Part shown: positions 31,461-35,727 of the stretch, in pieces
Layout: the number at the start of each line of letters is the position of its first letter
Numbering within the stretch: the stretch's first letter is position 1
Assembly: GCF_042611095.1 (NCBI RefSeq)
Contig: NZ_JBHFPV010000008.1
Location: 1-35,727, forward strand
Origin: Meishania litoralis
Lineage (GTDB): Bacteria > Bacteroidota > Bacteroidia > Flavobacteriales > Flavobacteriaceae
Reading direction: 5' to 3'
Length of the DNA stretch: 35,727 nt
Program-made: the position numbers and the translations under genes
The notes under the pieces: generated by a model
The model's database searches: none
Seen by the model: the letters and a program-made list of their open reading frames with translations, nothing else
What the model was told of the DNA's origin: nothing

Positions 31461-32132
31461 ATGACCTATCTACTTCTTACGCTTGCCGTACTGCTTAGTT
31501 TCGGTTTCGTTTATTTTGCAAAGCCTAAAAGCAAGGAAAACTTTAAACTTTTATTGGCATTCAGTGGAGCATTCTTATTGGCCTTGACCCTATTTGAGCT
31601 CTTTCCTTCAGTTTACCATGAATCTAATTCGAAAACTATCGGATTTTTCATAATGTCGGGTATTCTGCTACAGATAATCTTGGAATTCTTCTCGAAGGGT
31701 GCCGAACATGGTCACGTTCACCTCGATAGCGATAAATCCGATTTTCCTTGGTTATTGTTTTTCAGTCTTTCATTGCATTCATTGTTGGAAGGGCTTCCTA
31801 TAGAGGAACATGGTACTATTCTATATGGTATTCTTATCCACAAAATACCGATTTCGATTATCTTGAGCATCTTTCTTTTAAACTCTAAGATTACATTGCA
31901 AAAAGCCGTGTTCTTCATTGTATTATTTGCTATAATGACACCTTTGGGCAATTATTTTGCCACTAATTTTTCATTTGTCATGGACTATCATATACAAGTC
32001 ACGGCTTTGGTGATCGGTGTATTTCTCCATATTTCGACGGTAATACTTTTTGAAAGTTCAGAAGGACATACATTCAATCTCAGAAAGTTGGTAGCAATCG
32101 TTCTGGGAATCGGTATTGCCTATTTACTATGA
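31461..32132 (+). CDS. ZIP-family metal transporter
   Basis: The predicted protein has 223 residues with seven to eight membrane helices. H-G-H-V-H lies in the cytoplasmic variable loop, S-L-H-S-L-L-E-G carries the metal-site His and Glu in the fourth helix, and I-H-K-I-P carries the fifth-helix His. These are the ZIP signature for Zn/Fe uptake. It lies alone between the divergent methyltransferase gene and the convergent trhA gene. Confidence 0.92.
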   Translation: MTYLLLTLAVLLSFGFVYFAKPKSKENFKLLLAFSGAFLLALTLFELFPSVYHESNSKTIGFFIMSGILLQIILEFFSKGAEHGHVHLDSDKSDFPWLLFFSLSLHSLLEGLPIEEHGTILYGILIHKIPISIILSIFLLNSKITLQKAVFFIVLFAIMTPLGNYFATNFSFVMDYHIQVTALVIGVFLHISTVILFESSEGHTFNLRKLVAIVLGIGIAYLL

Positions 32133-32145
32133 CCATTAGGAGGTT

Positions 32146-32796
32146 TCAGACCACTTCGCAATAGATAAATAGCCAATGGCACAGGGCGCCGGCCAAAACA
32201 AAAAGATGCCAAATGAAATGATTGTATTGAATACGCTGAAAGGCATAAAAGAATATACCCAAGGTATAAAAAATACCGCCTAAGAACAATAGCCAAATGC
32301 CCCGGTAGGAAGTATAATTCATAAGGTTATCAAAATCAAGAACAATCAACCAACCCATTGCCACGTATAACAATAGCGATACGAACTCCAATTTTCCGGT
32401 ATAGAACAGCTTAAAAAATGTTCCTGCAATGGCAATTGACCACACAATGTAGAATATAGTCCATCCATTGCCGTAATATAAGGTAATCAAGGCGACGGGC
32501 GTGTACGTACCAGCGATCAAAAAGTAGATGTTGATATGGTCGACTATTCGTAATACCCGCTTTGTTTTCGGGTTTTTGGTGGCGTGATAAGCACTGGACA
32601 CAAAGAACATCGTGATCAAAGTGAAGCTGTACACTAAAACACCAAAAGTCGCAAAGTTGGTTTTTTCTGAATTTTTGGACAATAAAGCAAACATTCCGAC
32701 TACGGCAAAGAATGCCCCCAAACCATGCGAGGCACTGTTCAATTTTTCCTCTCTTCGTTGCAGGAATTGTTTTTTGATGCCGAGTTTAGAACTCAA
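32146..32796 (-). CDS. trhA: PAQR-family membrane protein TrhA (hemolysin III)
   Basis: The predicted protein has 216 residues with seven membrane helices. S-S-A-Y-H-A and D-H-I-N-I-Y-F hold the conserved Ser, His and Asp of the zinc site, and H-F-I-W-H-L-F-V-L-A-G-A-L-C-H the late His residues. This is the TrhA/YqfA group involved in membrane energetics and homeostasis. The upstream amidohydrolase gene ends 2 bases before its start, so both are co-transcribed. Confidence 0.93.
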   Translation of the reverse strand: MSSKLGIKKQFLQRREEKLNSASHGLGAFFAVVGMFALLSKNSEKTNFATFGVLVYSFTLITMFFVSSAYHATKNPKTKRVLRIVDHINIYFLIAGTYTPVALITLYYGNGWTIFYIVWSIAIAGTFFKLFYTGKLEFVSLLLYVAMGWLIVLDFDNLMNYTSYRGIWLLFLGGIFYTLGIFFYAFQRIQYNHFIWHLFVLAGALCHWLFIYCEVV

Positions 32797-32798
32797 GA

Positions 32799-34136
32799 TT
32801 ATTTATAGCGTTTACCGTGTTTAATTACCATATCGACATCCTGCAGTAAACTGATATAACGTAGTACATCACCATCAACGGCTATGATATCGGCGTACTT
32901 TCCAGGGGTAACGGTACCGACTTCATCGGCCACCCCCATCCAGAGAGCGGGCCAATAGGTCGCTCCCCTGATGGCGTACATTGGGTCTATGCCAAATTCA
33001 TTGACCCAAACATCCAATTCGTTCCAAGTTGATTGACTGTGAAATTTCATCGGAATACCGCTGTCGGTACCGATCATCAAAACAACGCCTGCGTCCAAAA
33101 GTTGTTTGATTTTGGTTTCCAAAGTCGGTTTTCTGGAAGGTGTCAATTGAAAATATGGAAGTCTATCAGGATGCGCAATACTATTCTTGATGTCGGTAAT
33201 AACGCTATCGGGCAACCCAAGATGCCAGGAAGTATTGTCAAGCTTTTCTCGATTATCACGCACATATTCATAATTATACAGCCCTTCAACGGTTGGGCAC
33301 CAAAAAAGCGGACCTTGGCTCATATCTGCCGTGCGTTCCTTGATCATCTCAATTACATCGTCAGGATATCTTGGGGCGGAAGAAAGCCCCGTATGTTCAA
33401 AACAGTCAACACTTACCTCTAAACCTGTACGGATTTCCTCTGGGCGATGGCTGTGGGCGACGACTTTCAAACCATTTTTATGCGCCTCATCGACGACCGC
33501 CTTAAATTCTTCTATGGTCATTTGATCTTGGTCAACGATCTTGATGCAGTCGACCCCGGCATCGGCCAACTTTCTGATTTTCTTTCTACCATCTTCGGCC
33601 CCATTGACCCCCCAGCGGAAATCTTCTGTTCCGGGATAGGGTTTCTTTTGTATGAAAGGACCCGATACATACAAAGTTGTCCCAGGTATTTCCCCATTGT
33701 TGATTGCATCCCTGACGGCAATACTTTCTTCCAATGGACCTCCCAAATCGCGTGCGCTGGTAACACCTGCCATCAAAAGTTGATGGGCCGATGCTGGCAT
33801 AATGACATCCTTGAAAAGAGGCGGATAGGTTTTGTCCCAATAGGTATAGTCGGCGTGCCCGTTTATCATGGTATGTACATGCATATCCCACAGTCCTGGA
33901 AGAACCGTCATTCCTTCCGTGGAAATTACTTCTGCATTTTCCGGAATCTGGGTATTGTCCATAGTCCCGACCTCCTTGATTTTTTCACCTTCTATGATAA
34001 CAACGCTGTTCTTTATGGGGTCAGACCCATAACCGTCTATTAATGTTCCACCCACAAGGGCTTTGATCTCGTTTTCTTGGGAAACAATCTCCGCTATTGA
34101 TAAAAACATGAACAATACCAATAAATATCCTTTCAT
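32799..34136 (-). CDS. Amidohydrolase, secreted, imidazolonepropionase-like
   Basis: The predicted protein has 445 residues with a signal peptide ending at about V-S-Q (residue 20). The metal site is complete: H-V-H at the first strand, a carboxylated Lys in C-I-K-I-V-D, His in A-H-S-H, H in F-E-H-T-G, and Asp in G-T-D-S-G. The family covers prolidase-like and imidazolonepropionase-like enzymes, with substrate uncertain; a dipeptide or cyclic amide is plausible. It lies in the periplasm. Confidence 0.93.
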   Translation of the reverse strand: MKGYLLVLFMFLSIAEIVSQENEIKALVGGTLIDGYGSDPIKNSVVIIEGEKIKEVGTMDNTQIPENAEVISTEGMTVLPGLWDMHVHTMINGHADYTYWDKTYPPLFKDVIMPASAHQLLMAGVTSARDLGGPLEESIAVRDAINNGEIPGTTLYVSGPFIQKKPYPGTEDFRWGVNGAEDGRKKIRKLADAGVDCIKIVDQDQMTIEEFKAVVDEAHKNGLKVVAHSHRPEEIRTGLEVSVDCFEHTGLSSAPRYPDDVIEMIKERTADMSQGPLFWCPTVEGLYNYEYVRDNREKLDNTSWHLGLPDSVITDIKNSIAHPDRLPYFQLTPSRKPTLETKIKQLLDAGVVLMIGTDSGIPMKFHSQSTWNELDVWVNEFGIDPMYAIRGATYWPALWMGVADEVGTVTPGKYADIIAVDGDVLRYISLLQDVDMVIKHGKRYK

Positions 34137-34171
34137 ACTAAACGTTTTTTGATGAAACAGTCAGACAATTT

Positions 34172-35488
34172 CTATTGATCGGGAAAATACCAAAATGGGA
34201 TGGTAATAATTGTTCGAAGGTAAACACTGTCACGTCGATGGTCTTTGCGTTGAACTTTAAGCACATGTTTACCTCTCGCTATATTCGTCATATCTAAAAA
34301 GGTTTCAAAACCCAATTGTTTCCTAGAATTTTGAGTCAAGACAAAATCAGGCTTGAAAGCAGTGCTATCGACCCTAATGGTATACATGTCTTTGATTGTT
34401 GCCAAATAGTCGTCCAATAAATCGCTTCGCTTTGACCAATCCACTGTTCCTGACGAAAATGTTGAATAAATGCCGCGATGGTCCTCCTCGGGCCTTAGTT
34501 CTTTATTAAAATAAAAGACGTCATCTTCAACGCTACGACCGTAAACGACGAAAACATTTAAAAATGTTGAGCGAATTACTTTTGAAGGTATTGATGCCCT
34601 ATCGGCAAAAGAAGCATTTTTTTTAATCAAATCATCAAAATTGTCCGGGTTTGCCGTATATGAGTTCGAATTCATTTCCTTATTCAAATAATTGGAAGTA
34701 CTGAACCCTGTATTTGCCAATACGGTAATCCCCAAATACAAGGGCACTATCAAAAGACTTAAACGTCTACCAAATTTAGTGTCCAAGAAATTATAAACCA
34801 TTGGCCTGTAAAGAAATGAAAAGGTCAAATACTTGAATACAGAATAGGTCGGGTAGTAAAAGATGGTTGTCCACTTCTTTTTTTTCAACCATCCTTGGGT
34901 TACAAAATCAATGAAGGTCAATATGCAGCCAATTCCCATCAAAACTATAAGTGGAATTATTACCCAATAACGAACCCAATCAGGGGTATTATCGTGATCA
35001 AGCCAAAGGCCAAAAAGCGTAAATACGAATGATATCGCCAATAATCCCAACAAATAAAAGACCAATAAGAATGTTACCGCAAAAATAATACTGCAGTACT
35101 TTTCAAGAGTCGCGACATAATTATCAAAAGAACCAACCCTTTTCAATAAATGTTTTTTGAATTTGGGGCTATACTTAAGCGCATTATATTCAATATCTCC
35201 CGATACATATCGTAATCCGATGGCCCCAATCCATAAACCCCTTAATATTACGTGTGCAATTAGATTAATCGTCAAGATATACCAAGAAACCTTTAGACCT
35301 TGTGCCAAGAAGGTTTTATATATATTTTGGTCATTCTGGGCCTCTAGGTTGGCAGCTTCAATTGGATCGATTATCATGAAGAGCCCATAGATGGCAAAGC
35401 CGGATATAATCAGTTCCAGCTGCCAACTTTCTTGTTGGAGAATATCAAGCCATTTTTTGAATTTATCATCTTTGGGATCATTGCTCAT
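34172..35488 (-). CDS. Large membrane protein of unknown function
   Basis: The predicted protein has 438 residues from the ATG at 35486-35488; an upstream frame to 35566 adds residues without a coherent start. There are about six membrane helices in the first 275 residues (E-L-I-I-S-G-F-A-I-Y-G-L-F, V-S-W-Y-I-L-T-I-N-L-I-A, and others), and a soluble C-terminal part of about 150 residues that lies outside and is rich in Asp/Tyr (N-S-N-S-Y-T-A-N-P-D-N-F-D-D). I do not recognise a family. It lies next to the 5S rRNA terminator, in the same direction as the rRNA operon. Confidence 0.8.
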   Translation of the reverse strand: MSNDPKDDKFKKWLDILQQESWQLELIISGFAIYGLFMIIDPIEAANLEAQNDQNIYKTFLAQGLKVSWYILTINLIAHVILRGLWIGAIGLRYVSGDIEYNALKYSPKFKKHLLKRVGSFDNYVATLEKYCSIIFAVTFLLVFYLLGLLAISFVFTLFGLWLDHDNTPDWVRYWVIIPLIVLMGIGCILTFIDFVTQGWLKKKKWTTIFYYPTYSVFKYLTFSFLYRPMVYNFLDTKFGRRLSLLIVPLYLGITVLANTGFSTSNYLNKEMNSNSYTANPDNFDDLIKKNASFADRASIPSKVIRSTFLNVFVVYGRSVEDDVFYFNKELRPEEDHRGIYSTFSSGTVDWSKRSDLLDDYLATIKDMYTIRVDSTAFKPDFVLTQNSRKQLGFETFLDMTNIARGKHVLKVQRKDHRRDSVYLRTIITIPFWYFPDQ

Positions 35489-35634
35489 ATTTAGCTTGAT
35501 TTGGTTTTCATAAATATAATCGAAAAATTTTTTTTGAAGACAGTTGGCAACCAAGGGACACGACAATTTACATTTGAAGAAGCCGAAAGATTATTCTTTA
35601 GCAATTGCCTCCCTAAACATCGGAGGAAAAGAAA

Positions 35635-35668
35635 ACAAAAAAGCCCCTTACAGTTATGTAAGGGGCTT
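35635..35668 (-). terminator. Terminator of the rRNA operon
   Basis: AAGCCCCTTAC (35641-35651), loop AGTTAT, and GTAAGGGGCTT (35658-35668) form an 11-bp stem. On the minus strand a run of T (35640-35635) follows. It stands 4 bases after the 5S rRNA 3' end. Confidence 0.9.
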
Positions 35669-35672
35669 CGAG

Positions 35673-35727
35673 GAAGGCGGCGACCTACTCTCCCACCTGG
35701 TGTGGCAGTACCATCGGCGCTGACGGG
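35673..35727 (-). rRNA. rrf: 5S rRNA, 3' part (truncated by window end)
   Basis: Read on the minus strand, the sequence has GCGCCGATGGTACTGCC, then CACCAGGTGGGAGAGTAGGT and CGCCGCC, the universal 3' half of 5S rRNA. The 5' half lies beyond the window. The rest of the rRNA operon should follow there, transcribed toward this point. Confidence 0.93.

Noticed and set aside
33447..34043. + strand open frame of 198 codons
   Set aside because: It is antisense to the amidohydrolase gene, whose metal-site motifs are complete.
1..35727. CRISPR array, integrase, tRNA genes, prophage genes
   Set aside because: I looked for regularly spaced repeats, tyrosine recombinase motifs, tRNA folds and phage structural genes and saw none.

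Overview
The window looks like the chromosome of a marine-type member of the Flavobacteriaceae (Bacteroidota). Supporting signs are the many lipoproteins with an L-x-S/G-C lipobox, promoters that fit the Bacteroidetes TTG / TAnnTTTG consensus, near-absence of Shine-Dalgarno sites, a TonB-dependent receptor with a carboxypeptidase-like N-terminal domain, CCC-motif membrane proteins, a DUF6452/DUF6048 pair, and an rny / 6S-like RNA / zapA block. I cannot name genus or species from sequence alone.

Region A (about 1-11,020) is accessory DNA. It is visibly more AT-rich than the rest. Every intact gene lies on the + strand: a lipocalin-like secreted protein, a YD-repeat-like secreted protein, a cupin lipoprotein, a VOC protein, a HigB/HigA toxin-antitoxin pair, a second lipocalin-like lipoprotein, a YHYH lipoprotein with a sulfatase, a DUF4386 protein with a second membrane protein, and a beta-lactamase-fold lipoprotein. 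Directly after most stop codons lies a same-orientation imperfect palindrome of about 130 bp or a diverged or short relative of it. It begins ACAAC..GTATAACCG and ends CGGTTATAC..GTTG or GATG. This layout resembles an integron cassette array with attC sites, but no integrase is present in the window and the sites do not match the classical attC core. Between the sites are two heavily folded non-coding blocks, a decayed IS1182-type transposase, and REP-like hairpins inserted into other elements.

Region B (about 11,020-35,727) is ordinary core chromosome with higher GC and genes on both strands. It holds a BASS-family transporter, a Gfo/Idh/MocA oxidoreductase, a small cytochrome c, a CBS-domain protein, rny, a 6S-like RNA, zapA with a coiled-coil partner, an M23 peptidase followed by a TonB-dependent receptor and a secreted protein, a cysteine desulfurase, an Smr protein, DUF2752 and two CCC-motif proteins, rocD, rlmD, the DUF6452/DUF6048 pair, an RlmL-type methyltransferase, a ZIP transporter, a TrhA-type protein, an amidohydrolase, a large membrane protein, and the 3' end of a 5S rRNA gene with its terminator (end of an rRNA operon continuing beyond the window).

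The most interesting item is the cassette-like array in region A, especially the conserved palindromic site and the structured blocks attached to it. All statements on homology come from reading the sequence; no search or folding program was run.
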